A stretch of DNA of 64,000 bases, from positions 248,001-312,000 of the forward strand of contig NZ_AP024861.1 in assembly GCF_024346755.1 (NCBI RefSeq), written 5' to 3'. Positions within the stretch are counted from its first letter, which is position 1. Each line of letters begins with the position of its first letter. Of this stretch, positions 1 to 8,154 are shown in pieces. The notes below the pieces were generated by a model. The model did no database searches. It had not been told where the DNA came from and worked only from the letters and a program-made list of their open reading frames with translations. The translations under genes were made by a program, and so were the position numbers. This DNA is from Vibrio aerogenes. GTDB taxonomy: Bacteria; Pseudomonadota; Gammaproteobacteria; Enterobacterales; Vibrionaceae.

Positions 1-1
1 T

Positions 2-481
2 GTGTTTCCGATTATCTTAGGTTTATTTATTGCGGTGCCGGTGATTGAAATTGGTCTGTTCATTCAGGTGGGTGGCTTTATCGGGTTATGGCCGACGATT
101 GGTTTGGTTCTGATTACTGCGTTTGTTGGCGCATCGCTGGTTCGTAGTCAGGGAATACAGACATTAATGACAGTTCAGCAGCGAATTCAGGCAGGGGAGT
201 TACCGGCTCAACAGATCCTTGAAGGTGTGTTGCTTGCTGTTGCCGGTGTACTGTTACTGACCCCGGGGTTTATGACCGATATGATGGGGATGACGGTCTT
301 GTTACCGGGGCCAAGAGCCCGCCTGGCCCGCTATTTAATGGGAAAGGTTGTGGTTCAGGGGCAGTTTAATGCCGGATTCGGTCAGAATACCTATCATCAT
401 GATCACCCAGGTGATTCATCAGAAGGTCAGACCTACGAAGGTGAATATGAACACAAAGATGATCATGACCGTCTGAAATAA
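2..481 (+). CDS. fxsA: FxsA family inner-membrane protein
   Basis: The 159-residue protein resembles FxsA, a small inner-membrane protein whose overproduction in E. coli relieves exclusion of phage T7 by the F plasmid; its normal role is unclear. Hydrophobic segments lie at about residues 1-20, 26-47 and 73-92. The motif GASLVRSQG and the segment LLLTPGFMTD are typical of the family. The tail after residue 125 is hydrophilic and rich in His, Asp and Glu. Translation is read from a GTG at position 2; the sequence before it is outside the window, so an upstream start or ribosome site cannot be judged. The gene converges on trmL with only 8 bases between the stops. Confidence 0.88.
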   Translation: MFPIILGLFIAVPVIEIGLFIQVGGFIGLWPTIGLVLITAFVGASLVRSQGIQTLMTVQQRIQAGELPAQQILEGVLLAVAGVLLLTPGFMTDMMGMTVLLPGPRARLARYLMGKVVVQGQFNAGFGQNTYHHDHPGDSSEGQTYEGEYEHKDDHDRLK

Positions 482-489
482 AAGCCCGT

Positions 490-966
490 TTAAATCGCGC
501 CTTTGAAGCCGAGTTGCCGCCATGTTTCAAAGGCAATAATCGCGACAGCATTCGATAGATTCAGACTTCTTGAATCTGGCATCATCGGAATACGAATGCG
601 TTGAGAATCCGGCAGGCTGGCGATAATGTCAGCCGGTAATCCACGGGTTTCCGGGCCAAACAGTAACACATCACCGGCCTGATAACTCGCATCAACATGA
701 TGTCCGGTTGTTTTCGTTGTACATGCAAACAACCGGTAATGGGCTCTTTCTTTTTTCAGATAACCGATAAATGCGTCGTAATTGGCATGACGAATCACAT
801 TTGCCAAATCATGGTAGTCCAGCCCGGCCCGACGAACTTTCTTCTCTTCCAGATCAAATCCCAATGGTTCAATTAAGTGAAGGGTGGCACCACAATTGGC
901 ACATAAACGAATAATATTTCCGGTATTCGGGGCGATTTCAGGTTCGTATAAAGCAATTTCAAACAT
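490..966 (-). CDS. trmL: tRNA (cytidine/uridine-34-2'-O)-methyltransferase TrmL
   Basis: A 158-residue SPOUT-class methyltransferase. TrmL 2'-O-methylates the wobble nucleotide of two tRNA-Leu isoacceptors using S-adenosylmethionine. Family signatures are visible: the N-terminal [15 protein letters not shown], the middle [11 protein letters not shown], and the C-terminal [16 protein letters not shown] that builds the trefoil-knot cofactor site. Length matches the family (about 157 residues). It starts at an ATG at 966 without a strong Shine-Dalgarno. It is convergent with fxsA; between its start and cpxA there is only a short spacer. Confidence 0.93.
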   Translation of the reverse strand: MFEIALYEPEIAPNTGNIIRLCANCGATLHLIEPLGFDLEEKKVRRAGLDYHDLANVIRHANYDAFIGYLKKERAHYRLFACTTKTTGHHVDASYQAGDVLLFGPETRGLPADIIASLPDSQRIRIPMMPDSRSLNLSNAVAIIAFETWRQLGFKGAI

Positions 967-1090
967 GGAAGGAACTTCATCAGCGTATTGGTATCAGGGA
1001 AGGGCAGTATATACCTATCCCCGGGCAACCTGAAGAGACCGATGACACGATGAATCATGAAAATGTGGTTATGCGGTTTTTGAACCGGCT

Positions 1091-1115
1091 GCCAGCCTTA
1101 TTTTATCAGGCTGGC
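1091..1115. repeat. Inverted repeat downstream of cpxA
   Basis: An 8-bp perfect stem (GCCAGCCT / AGGCTGGC) with a 9-base AT-rich loop lies 20 bases past the cpxA stop. There is no T-tract on either side, so if it ends cpxRA transcripts it does so inefficiently, or it only stabilises the 3' end. Confidence 0.4.
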
Positions 1116-1134
1116 ATACTCAGTCTGATGCCGG

Positions 1135-2622
1135 TTATGTTGTCTGATTTGGCGCAGACAGTGGCAGTTCAATGGTGACCATTAAACCGCCCATATTGCT
1201 CCGGCTCGCGCGGATAGATCCGCTATGCTGACGGATAGCATTTTCAGTGATAGCAAGTCCCAGCCCGGCACCGCCGCTGTGACGATCGCGGGCTTCAGAT
1301 ACCCGGTAGAAAGGACGGAAAATATCATTTAATTCTTTTTCCGGGACACCATCTCCATTATCTTCGACGACGATGGTTAACTGATTGGCAGATTCGGTAA
1401 ATGTCACCCGAATTTGATCCTTTCCGTAACAAATTGCATTACGGGTGATGTTTTCCAGTGCACTCATCAGTAATTTCGGATTACCTGAAATAACCCGCTG
1501 GGGAATTGGGGTGTAGGTCAGTGTTTTTGAGAGTTGTTCGGCTTCAAAAATAGCGTCATCCAGTAACGTTTCCCACAAACTGGACAAGGGCTGAACTTCC
1601 CGCTCCATATGACTGTTCACCTGCATGCGGGATAACTCGAGCAGTTCCGCGATCATCTGCTCCAGTCGCTGCGCTTCTGTATCAATCCTCTCGAGTTCGG
1701 TGCTGACACCCTGCTTTCTGATTGCCAGTCCATTTGCCATGCGTAACCGGGTTAATGGTGAACGCAGTTCATGAGAGATATCTGATAGCAGACGCTGCTG
1801 GCCGGAAATCATCCCGTTGACGGCTTCCACCATCCGGTTAAAGCTTTGACCGGCCTGCTGAAATTCTGATGTGCCTTGTTCAAGCGATGGATCGCTGCGG
1901 AACTCTCCACGGGCAACCCGTTGTGCGGCCTGAGCCAAACGTTGAGCAGGCTGACTGAGCGCCCAGGAAAGCCATAATAATAATGGGGTACTGATTAACA
2001 TGACCATCAGCAAAAAAGAAAGCGGGCTGTCCAGCAAGCGGAAGATGAGCGGTGGAGAATGGTCACCTGCCAGACCGACATAAAGGAATAGTTTTCTCTG
2101 TGCCAGTTCTATCGGTAAAGGGCCGGTAATCACATAACGGCCATACATACGCTGCTTGGGCTTATCGTTTGAATCTATACTGGTAATAAAGTTTTTCAGC
2201 GCCTTCACCCGAAATCCCGGAAAAGGAGGCGGCGGTGGTGGTGGTGCTTGCTGTTGAGAACCGGCCTGAACCGGGCGGGGTCTGACCGCCGGTGGTCTGT
2301 TTTCTGGTGTTCTTTTGACATATGACAACAGGTTGCCGTCTGAATCGGTCAGAAAAAATCGCATACGGACATGACCCCCCGGATCTTCAACCGGTCTGGA
2401 TAATCGTTTGAGAATCCGTGACAGGTTTGTCTCTCCGGCATACTCAAGTTCGATAGAGTCTTTGATGTCCATCAGGTGACGGTATTCACCTTTTGATAAA
2501 TCTTTTGTTTTTCTCGGATCCAGTGTTGGCAGTGACAGCACAACCAGTAACACCAGAAAAATACTTAACCAGAAGATGGTAAAAATGCGTCCGTAAAGAC
2601 TGTTTAACTCAGGAAACCGCAT
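1135..2622 (-). CDS. cpxA: Sensor histidine kinase CpxA
   Basis: Inner-membrane sensor of the Cpx envelope-stress system; it phosphorylates CpxR and is held inactive by periplasmic CpxP. In order: TM1 about residues 12-33, periplasmic sensor to about 197, TM2 about 199-222, HAMP linker about 223-275, phosphoacceptor His284 in the H-box DISHELRSPLTRL, N-box around N391/N395, G1 box DNGDGVPEKE (about 421-430) and G2 box GGAGLGLAI (about 450). The 495-residue protein is longer than the 457-residue E. coli CpxA; the excess is a proline-rich stretch in the periplasmic domain with seven consecutive prolines (127-133). It overlaps the cpxR stop by one base (TAATG), so the two are translationally coupled. 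Confidence 0.95.
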   Translation of the reverse strand: MRFPELNSLYGRIFTIFWLSIFLVLLVVLSLPTLDPRKTKDLSKGEYRHLMDIKDSIELEYAGETNLSRILKRLSRPVEDPGGHVRMRFFLTDSDGNLLSYVKRTPENRPPAVRPRPVQAGSQQQAPPPPPPPFPGFRVKALKNFITSIDSNDKPKQRMYGRYVITGPLPIELAQRKLFLYVGLAGDHSPPLIFRLLDSPLSFLLMVMLISTPLLLWLSWALSQPAQRLAQAAQRVARGEFRSDPSLEQGTSEFQQAGQSFNRMVEAVNGMISGQQRLLSDISHELRSPLTRLRMANGLAIRKQGVSTELERIDTEAQRLEQMIAELLELSRMQVNSHMEREVQPLSSLWETLLDDAIFEAEQLSKTLTYTPIPQRVISGNPKLLMSALENITRNAICYGKDQIRVTFTESANQLTIVVEDNGDGVPEKELNDIFRPFYRVSEARDRHSGGAGLGLAITENAIRQHSGSIRASRSNMGGLMVTIELPLSAPNQTT

Positions 2623-3314
2623 TAATCCTCCGCAATCATTAAATATCCGCGTCCCCGCAGCGTTTTGATTCTTGGTTTTCCATCGGGCCGCTCAGGGAGT
2701 TTCTTTCTGAGATTAGAAACATGCATATCAATCGCGCGATCAAATGCTGCCAAACGCTTTCCAAGGACGTCCATACTCAGCGTTTCCTTGGTCAGTGTTT
2801 CGCCCGGATGCTGTACAAAATGGCTGAGTAAAGCAAACTCAGTTGTTGTCAGATCGAGTAACTCACTTTTGCAGTAGGCTTCCTGTTTACCCGGATACAA
2901 ACGTAAATCCTGATACTCAACGCTATCGCTGGGTTTCTGGGAAGTGGTGTGTTGTGTGCGCCGAAGTATTGCACGGATTCTGGCCAGTAATTCCCGATCG
3001 CTGAATGGCTTGGGTAAGTAATCATCGGCACCCAGTTCAAGGCCAATGACCCGATCGATCTCTTCCCCTTTTGCGGTCAGCATCAAAACAGGAGTCTGGC
3101 GGGTTTCCCGCATCTTTTTCAGTGTTTCCGTACCATTCATCTTAGGCATCATGACATCCAGCAACACTAAATCGACCTTATCCAGGTTATCAAGTGCCTG
3201 AAGCCCGGCTTCACCATCATTGGCTTCTGAAACGGTAAAACCTTCATAACTGAGCACTTCTCTCAACAATGAAGTGAGTTCGGTATCGTCATCAATTATC
3301 AGAATGTGGGACAT
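2622..3314 (-). CDS. cpxR: Response regulator CpxR
   Basis: OmpR/PhoB-type regulator of envelope protein-folding stress. The receiver domain holds acidic D9/D10, phosphoacceptor D53 in LVLLDVMMPKMNG and the conserved Lys in ADDYLPKPF; the C-terminal winged helix ends with KPRIKTLRGRGYLM. I chose the ATG at 3314 (230 residues) and not the upstream ATG at 3341, because GGAG sits at correct spacing before it and MSHILIIDDD matches the family N-terminus. It is first in cpxRA and divergent from cpxP; the CpxR box in the shared intergenic region suggests autoregulation as well as control of cpxP. Confidence 0.96.
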   Translation of the reverse strand: MSHILIIDDDTELTSLLREVLSYEGFTVSEANDGEAGLQALDNLDKVDLVLLDVMMPKMNGTETLKKMRETRQTPVLMLTAKGEEIDRVIGLELGADDYLPKPFSDRELLARIRAILRRTQHTTSQKPSDSVEYQDLRLYPGKQEAYCKSELLDLTTTEFALLSHFVQHPGETLTKETLSMDVLGKRLAAFDRAIDMHVSNLRKKLPERPDGKPRIKTLRGRGYLMIAED

Positions 3315-3445
3315 CGCGTTTCTCCGCTTTGATTTATTCAACCTGAGGTATAGATCTTAGCCATCGGCACTCAAATCTGAACCTTGAGGTAAGCTGCGTC
3401 TATTTTACCCTTAAATGATCATGAGATTGATGTTTCAGTGCGCTC

Positions 3446-3460
3446 TTTACAATCTTTTAC
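3446..3460 (-). promoter_or_regulatory. CpxR binding box
   Basis: On the minus strand this reads GTAAA-N5-GTAAA, an exact match to the published CpxR recognition sequence. It lies between divergent cpxR (start 3314) and cpxP (start 3548), 88 bases before the cpxP start, where activation of cpxP and autoregulation of cpxRA are both expected. Confidence 0.85.
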
Positions 3461-3547
3461 TGACTCTATACGTCACTTGACCTGGCAGTCGTTAAGCTTA
3501 CCCCATGTCCTGTGAAAAAGCTTCAAATTACCGGGGAGGAGCAGTAT

Positions 3548-4129
3548 ATGAAAGGCATGAAAAAAGTGATTTTAGCAGCAATTCTGGTACCGTTAACTTT
3601 GGGAAGTGTCAGTGCCCTTGCTGCGGGTGGTCAGGGTAAAAATGACGCAATGCGTATGGACGGTCCTGAATTATGCGGTGCCGGCAATCCACGGGCAATG
3701 ATGCGTGTGCTGGATCTGACATCAGAACAGGTTGATAAAATCCAGGCGATTCGCAAAAAAGAACGCCAGCAAATGCGTCAAGAGCGGGCATCTCAGCGGG
3801 ATAAGATGCGTCAGTTCCGTGATGAAATGCGTAAAATTGAACTGGCGAAAAACTTTGATGAAAAAGCAGCCAGAAAACTGGCTAAAGACATGACAGATGC
3901 GCAAGCGGAAAGACGTCTTCAGGGCCGGATAGACAGACAAATCAAACAGATGCGGATTCATCATGACATCATGCGTGTACTGACTCCGGCACAGCAGAAA
4001 AAATGGGAAGTCATGATTGAGCTCCAGCCTTTCGATCAATGTAAACCTTCCCGTCCGGGCGGAAAAGGGTTTGGTCATGGCCGTTTTAACAATGAAGACG
4101 GTAATGAGGGACGTGGTCCCCGCTGGTAA
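3548..4129 (+). CDS. cpxP: Periplasmic adaptor CpxP
   Basis: Cpx-pathway periplasmic inhibitor and chaperone-like protein of the Spy/CpxP family. There is a Sec signal peptide (hydrophobic core about residues 8-22, cleavage near ALAAG). Both family LTxxQ motifs are present: LTSEQ and LTPAQ. The region between is strongly charged and helical (Arg/Lys/Glu/Gln-rich), fitting the curved helical dimer of CpxP. The start at 3548 follows GGGGAGGAG eight bases upstream; an in-frame GTG at 3512 lacks such a site. The C-terminus is Gly/Arg/Asn-rich. The gene is preceded by a CpxR box, and its terminator has been split by an IS element. Confidence 0.93.
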   Translation: MKGMKKVILAAILVPLTLGSVSALAAGGQGKNDAMRMDGPELCGAGNPRAMMRVLDLTSEQVDKIQAIRKKERQQMRQERASQRDKMRQFRDEMRKIELAKNFDEKAARKLAKDMTDAQAERRLQGRIDRQIKQMRIHHDIMRVLTPAQQKKWEVMIELQPFDQCKPSRPGGKGFGHGRFNNEDGNEGRGPRW

Positions 4130-4158
4130 CCCATAATTTTTCTCATTTGATGTTTTCA

Positions 4159-4173
4159 GGCGGCATATCATGC
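4159..4173 (+). terminator. Left part of the disrupted cpxP terminator
   Basis: GGCGGCA at 4159-4165 is the 5' arm of a rho-independent terminator whose 3' arm TGCTGCC and T7 tract now lie at 5610-5623. Removing the IS and one target copy restores GGCGGCA-TATCA-TGCTGCC-T7, a 7-bp stem with one G-T pair. Bases 4163-4173 are the left 11-bp target duplication. Confidence 0.75.
4163..4173 (+). repeat. Left target-site duplication of the IS4-type element
   Basis: The 11-mer GCATATCATGC directly precedes the left inverted repeat and is repeated exactly at 5602-5612. IS4 is known for 11-13 bp duplications. The 11-mer is itself a near-palindrome (GCAT-ATC-ATGC). Confidence 0.92.
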
Positions 4174-4234
4174 TAATGCCGATCACTTTAGACTTTAATC
4201 GTCGATCAGTTGAATGATCCTGACAGTATGTAAA

Positions 4235-4261
4235 AATCCGGTAGACACTGTTTACCGGATT
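4235..4261 (+). promoter_or_regulatory. Hairpin overlapping the transposase ribosome-binding region
   Basis: A 9-bp perfect stem (AATCCGGTA / TACCGGATT) with a 9-base loop ends 5 bases before the transposase ATG at 4267 and is followed by CTTTT. It occupies the Shine-Dalgarno region and also looks like a weak terminator. In IS10 and IS50, similar foldback structures prevent transposase synthesis from transcripts entering from outside; the same role is inferred here, where cpxP transcription points into the element. Confidence 0.65.
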
Positions 4262-4266
4262 CTTTT

Positions 4267-5592
4267 ATGCACGTTTCTCAAGCGCTCGACATCATCAATC
4301 ACTGGAAACCCAACCAAGTAGAAACTCTGGCTGACTTACTGCCAACAGAACTCATTGAAGAGGCTTACCAACTCACCGATACAGTTACCCTCAGAAAACG
4401 AAAACTCACTCTGGAGTCAATGGCATGGCTGCTCGTTGGGATGGCAATATATAATGATAAGTCGATGGCTGACATCGTCAATATGCTCGACATTGTTGAT
4501 CGAACCGGTAAACCCTTTGTTGCCCCCAGTGCATTAACGAGGAGAAGAAAAGATCTTGGAGAATCTGCCGCCAAAGCTCTGTTTGAATGTACTCAAAAAC
4601 ACTGGACTGACTGCGCTAACTTTCCTGACTGGAATGGTCTGACCCTTTTAGGGGTGGACGGTGTAATATGGCGAACGGAGGATTCTGAAGAAAACGCTCA
4701 GGCTTTTGCCAAGCCGACTTACCGGGATGGACAGGAAATGCAATATCCTCAGGTTCGCATGGTCTGTCAGATGGAGCTCAGCAGTCATCTGATTACAGGG
4801 AGTGCCTTCGACTCTTATGCTGTCAATGAAATGAAGCTGGCTGAGCAGTTAATCGAAAGCACACCGGACAACAGCTTAACGCTCTTCGATAAAGGCTTTC
4901 ACTCTCTTGGTCTGTTACATCAATGGAATGCCACAGGAACAAACAGGCACTGGCTTATCCCTTTAAAAAAAGGGCTTAAGTATCAAGTTGCTCAGTCTTT
5001 AGGCCGACACGATAAACTGGTTAAACTGAAAAGTAACCCAAAATCCCGTAAGCTCTGGCCTGAGCTTGCACATGAGGTCACCGTCCGTTTAATCACGAGA
5101 GTAAAAGACGGTAAGCAATATGATGTCTTAACCTCCATGACGGATCCAATGTTATACCCAAAATCAGATATTGTTGGTCTGTATGAATACCGATGGGAAA
5201 TAGAGCTTGGCTACCGGGAGCAAAAGCAATATATGCTGGGTAACAGACTCACGCTTCGCAGTCGGTTGCCCGAACTCGTTAGGCAAGAGCTATGGGGTAT
5301 TCTGCTGACTTACAATCTCGTGAGATACCAAATGGTGCAAATGTGCATGAATCTGAAAGGAGACTACTTACCTTATCAGTTGAGCTTCAACGGCGCTTTA
5401 GCCCATATAATGCGCTTATTAGTTGGGCTCCCTTATTCATCTCCAGGCGCTATCCCGGGGCAGTTGAAAAACTTCTACTCAATATGTGAAAGCTTAATCC
5501 TGGAGCCCCGAAGACAGAGATCCTTCCCCAGAGTTGTTAAGCCCAAGCCATGTAAATATCCCAGAAAAAGCAGGGCCGCTCACGTTAAGTGA
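4267..5592 (+). CDS. IS4-family transposase
   Basis: A 441-residue DDE transposase very similar along its whole length to the 442-residue IS4 transposase. The N-terminal region carries VTLRKRKL and [12 protein letters not shown]. The first catalytic Asp lies in [11 protein letters not shown] (about residue 130), the second in [14 protein letters not shown] (about 208), and the Glu in the IS4 signature [12 protein letters not shown] (about 316). The basic tail contains [16 protein letters not shown]. No frameshift or stop interrupts it, so it should be able to mobilise the element. There is no good ribosome site; a hairpin covers that region, consistent with low expression. Confidence 0.95.
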   Translation: MHVSQALDIINHWKPNQVETLADLLPTELIEEAYQLTDTVTLRKRKLTLESMAWLLVGMAIYNDKSMADIVNMLDIVDRTGKPFVAPSALTRRRKDLGESAAKALFECTQKHWTDCANFPDWNGLTLLGVDGVIWRTEDSEENAQAFAKPTYRDGQEMQYPQVRMVCQMELSSHLITGSAFDSYAVNEMKLAEQLIESTPDNSLTLFDKGFHSLGLLHQWNATGTNRHWLIPLKKGLKYQVAQSLGRHDKLVKLKSNPKSRKLWPELAHEVTVRLITRVKDGKQYDVLTSMTDPMLYPKSDIVGLYEYRWEIELGYREQKQYMLGNRLTLRSRLPELVRQELWGILLTYNLVRYQMVQMCMNLKGDYLPYQLSFNGALAHIMRLLVGLPYSSPGAIPGQLKNFYSICESLILEPRRQRSFPRVVKPKPCKYPRKSRAAHVK

Positions 5593-5594
5593 AC

Positions 5595-5623
5595 GGCATT
5601 AGCATATCATGCTGCCTTTTTTT
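5595..5623 (+). terminator. Terminator rebuilt from the IS end and the old cpxP terminator
   Basis: GGCA (last bases of the IS, 5595-5598) pairs with TGCC (5613-5616), the duplicated target GCAT-ATC-ATGC forms the inner stem, and TTA is a bulge. Seven T residues follow (5617-5623). Transposase transcription would end here using the T-tract that belonged to cpxP. Confidence 0.65.
5602..5612 (+). repeat. Right target-site duplication of the IS4-type element
   Basis: GCATATCATGC, identical to 4163-4173, directly follows the right inverted repeat. Confidence 0.92.
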
Positions 5624-5650
5624 ATTTTGAATTTGTAAAAGTGAGGTATC

Positions 5651-5686
5651 CGTTCCTCAATGTAGATCATTGAGTGTATTGGAACG
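5651..5686 (+). other. Dyad in the fieF leader/promoter region
   Basis: CGTTCC and GGAACG bracket an inner perfect stem CTCAATG-TAGAT-CATTGAG, 85 bases before the fieF start. It could be an operator or an RNA hairpin. It resembles no metal-regulator box that I recognise. Confidence 0.35.
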
Positions 5687-5770
5687 ATGGCATATGTTGC
5701 CGGGCGCTGCATTTTGAGGCCAATTGGGTATATAGTATTTATCAGTATTTTGTGTCACTGATTAAAAATT

Positions 5771-6679
5771 ATGAATAAAGAATATGTACGTCTGGTGAGT
5801 TTGGCTGCCTGGGCTGCAACCTGTGTTGCTGTTGTCTTACTTGTGATGAAAGTCGTTGCCTGGTGGCTGACAGGGTCCGTCAGTTTACTGGCTTCATTAA
5901 TTGATTCTTTGCTTGATATAGCGGCTTCTGTCGTGAACCTGATCGTTGTTCGCTATGCGTTGCAGCCCGCTGACCGCGAGCATACTTTCGGTCATGGAAA
6001 AGCTGAATCACTGGCTGCGCTCGCTCAGGCGATGTTTGTCTCAGGTTCTGCCTGTTTTCTTATCCTGAATGGCGTTGATCGCTTTTTCAGGCCGCATGAA
6101 CTCCAGTCGCCTGAATTTGGTATTTACGTGAGTGTGATTGCAATGGTGATTACATTCGCGCTGGTTGTATTTCAAAAATACGTAGTGCGTAAAACCGGCA
6201 GTCAGGCGATTGCTGCAGACTCACTTCATTACCAGTCGGACTTATGGATGAATGCGGTGATCATTCTGGCGTTAGGACTGAGCTGGCTGGGATTTGGTCA
6301 GGCAGATGCCATTTTCGCGATAGGTATCGGGGTCTTCATCCTGTTTAGTGCATTTAAAATTGTGTATGGCGCGATACAAACATTGCTGGACCGAAAATTA
6401 CCCGATGAAGAAATTGCTCAGATCAGGCAAATAAGTCTGTCTGTTGAAGGGGTGTTAGGGCTGCATGGTGTCAGAACCCGGATGTCTGGTCCGGTCCGGT
6501 TTATCCAGCTTCATCTGGAACTGGATGATCATATACCTTTGATTGATGCCCATGGCATTTCTGATGAAGTGGAAGCGCTGCTGGTGAAACATTTTCCGGG
6601 AGCTGACGTGCTTGTCCATCACGATCCATACTCGGTTGTCCTCGGTGCTGAGGAAGAACAGAAACTGAACGATTGGTAG
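5771..6679 (+). CDS. fieF: Cation-efflux pump FieF
   Basis: A 302-residue cation diffusion facilitator exporting Fe(II) and Zn(II) by proton antiport. Six membrane segments fill residues 1-210. The transport site is shown by SLIDSLLDIAAS (paired Asp, about residues 42-52) and HYQSDLWMN (His and Asp, about 151-160); GHGKAESLAAL is the family loop. The cytoplasmic C-terminal metal-binding domain has the expected histidines (HLELDDH, HGISDE, LVHHDP). It stands between cpxP and pfkA as in E. coli, now separated from cpxP by the IS. The start lacks a clear ribosome site but matches the family N-terminus. Confidence 0.94.
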   Translation: MNKEYVRLVSLAAWAATCVAVVLLVMKVVAWWLTGSVSLLASLIDSLLDIAASVVNLIVVRYALQPADREHTFGHGKAESLAALAQAMFVSGSACFLILNGVDRFFRPHELQSPEFGIYVSVIAMVITFALVVFQKYVVRKTGSQAIAADSLHYQSDLWMNAVIILALGLSWLGFGQADAIFAIGIGVFILFSAFKIVYGAIQTLLDRKLPDEEIAQIRQISLSVEGVLGLHGVRTRMSGPVRFIQLHLELDDHIPLIDAHGISDEVEALLVKHFPGADVLVHHDPYSVVLGAEEEQKLNDW

Positions 6680-6775
6680 GTCATTGCTCTTACTGGTGTG
6701 TCGGAACTTCAGGTTAATTCGCATCGAAAAACAGTTTTTTATAATCGCTAAATATGTTGTACGCCGTTGACGCTG

Positions 6776-6808
6776 AAAGCCGGAGAATTCATGTATTCTC
6801 CGGCTTTT
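6776..6808 (+). terminator. fieF rho-independent terminator
   Basis: A 13-bp perfect stem from AAAGCCGGAGAAT to ATTCTCCGGCTTT with loop TCATGT, continuing into T and C residues. It is 97 bases past the fieF stop. Confidence 0.85.
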
Positions 6809-6956
6809 CCCCGCTTTTATACCTTCACATCCCTGTCAGAAGCCTGAAATAATTTCCGTTTATCCTGATATGAATCAACAAAGTGCTTTTGTAAAGTTGC
6901 AATACTTCGCACAATTAAGACTTAATCTTCGATGCAAAAAAAGAGTAGAATAGCAG

Positions 6957-6993
6957 ACCCGGTACACCTTAAGGTGCAGTTTTAGTGCCGGGT
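6957..6993 (+). other. Stem-loop in the pfkA upstream region
   Basis: Outer arms ACCCGG and CCGGGT enclose the perfect palindrome CACCTTAAGGTG. It lies 115 bases before the pfkA ATG and could be an RNA leader structure or an operator. No known riboswitch is recognised. Confidence 0.35.
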
Positions 6994-7107
6994 ATAGACT
7001 AAGCTGAAAGTGAGTCATATAAATCTGAAGATACTTCCTGTCTGCCGGGGAAACCACGCAGGCAGAGACATAATTTATAGCAATAATTTAAGATTCAGAG
7101 GGTAAAC

Positions 7108-8070
7108 ATGATTAAGAAAATCGGGATACTGACCAGCGGTGGTGATGCACCGGGAATGAATGCAGCAATCCGGGGTGTTGTTCGTACAGCTTTAGGGGCT
7201 GATCTGGAAGTTTATGGTATTTATGACGGTTATCTGGGGCTCTATGAAGACCGTATCGTCAAACTGGAGCGTTCCAGTGTTTCTGATGTGATTAACCGTG
7301 GGGGAACATTCCTTGGTTCAGCACGTTTTCCTGAGTTTAAAGAAGTTGAAGTCCGCGAAAAAGCGATTGAAAACCTGAAAAAGCATGGTATCGAAGCTTT
7401 GGTTGTGATTGGTGGTGACGGCTCTTACATGGGCGCGAAAAAACTGACTGAGATGGGCTACCCCTGTATCGGTCTGCCGGGCACCATTGATAATGATATT
7501 GCCGGAACGGATTATACCATCGGGTATCTGACTGCTCTGAACACTGTCATCGATGCGATTGATCGCCTGCGTGATACTTCTTCTTCTCACCAGCGTATTT
7601 CTATTGTTGAAATCATGGGTCGCCATTGTGGTGATTTAACATTGATGTCTGCAATTGCAGGTGGCTGCGAGTATATCATTACACCAGAAACCGGCCTGAA
7701 TATGGATGAGCTGATTACGAATCTTCAGGATGGTATCTCGAAAGGTAAAAAGCATGCGATTATTGCCCTGACGGAGCTCATGATGGATGCCAATGAACTG
7801 GCGAACAAAATTGAATCGGCGACCGGACGGGAAACCAGAGCGACGGTACTGGGCCACATCCAGCGTGGCGGACGCCCGACTGCATTTGATCGTGTGCTCG
7901 CTTCCCGGATGGGGAACTATGCAGTTCAGTTATTGCTTGAAGGGCATGGCGGCCGCTGTGTGGGTATTCAGAAAGAAGAACTGATCCACCATGATATCAT
8001 CGACGCGATTGAAAATATGAAACGCCCGGTTCGTCATGATCTGTATAAAGTCGCTCAGGAATTGTTCTGA
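7108..8070 (+). CDS. pfkA: ATP-dependent 6-phosphofructokinase
   Basis: Glycolytic enzyme making fructose-1,6-bisphosphate from fructose-6-phosphate and ATP. At 320 residues it has the usual bacterial PfkA length. Motifs in order: [13 protein letters not shown] near the N-terminus, the ATP-site GGDGSYMGA (about 102-110), the catalytic [12 protein letters not shown] (about 124-135) with the proton-accepting Asp, and the substrate-binding [11 protein letters not shown]. The ribosome site GAGGG is correctly spaced before the ATG. It converges on glpX, the fructose-1,6-bisphosphatase that opposes it, with a shared bidirectional terminator. Confidence 0.97.
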   Translation: MIKKIGILTSGGDAPGMNAAIRGVVRTALGADLEVYGIYDGYLGLYEDRIVKLERSSVSDVINRGGTFLGSARFPEFKEVEVREKAIENLKKHGIEALVVIGGDGSYMGAKKLTEMGYPCIGLPGTIDNDIAGTDYTIGYLTALNTVIDAIDRLRDTSSSHQRISIVEIMGRHCGDLTLMSAIAGGCEYIITPETGLNMDELITNLQDGISKGKKHAIIALTELMMDANELANKIESATGRETRATVLGHIQRGGRPTAFDRVLASRMGNYAVQLLLEGHGGRCVGIQKEELIHHDIIDAIENMKRPVRHDLYKVAQELF

Positions 8071-8111
8071 TCGTACTTTTTTCTGTCTTGTCCTGAGCAT
8101 GATATGAAACG

Positions 8112-8139
8112 AAAAAAGACCGCCATCGCGGTCTTTTTT
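8112..8139. terminator. Bidirectional terminator between pfkA and glpX
   Basis: A 12-bp perfect stem (AAAAAAGACCGC / GCGGTCTTTTTT) with loop CATC. A6 on one side and T6 on the other let it serve both convergent genes. Confidence 0.92.
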
Positions 8140-8154
8140 ATGAGGTCTGAATAA

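Larger units (their letters stand above)
4174..5601 (+). mobile_element. IS4-family insertion sequence, intact, close to IS4 itself
   Basis: A complete element of 1428 bp bounded by 17-bp imperfect inverted repeats: TAATGCCGATCACTTTA at 4174-4190, and the inverse of TAATGCCGTTCACTTAA at 5585-5601, matching at 15 of 17 positions. Exact 11-bp duplications flank it (4163-4173 and 5602-5612). Length, end sequence (IS4 also begins TAATGCCGATCA), one 441-codon transposase and duplication size all agree with the IS4 type element (about 1426 bp). Perfect duplications and an open transposase frame suggest a recent, potentially active insertion. It lies between cpxP and fieF, in the loop of the cpxP terminator. 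Confidence 0.95.
6680..7107 (+). other. fieF-pfkA intergenic region
   Basis: About 430 bases without a gene. It holds the fieF terminator (6776-6808), an AT-rich stretch suited to a promoter, and a structured stretch at 6957-6993 within the probable pfkA leader. No coding sequence is supported. Confidence 0.6.
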
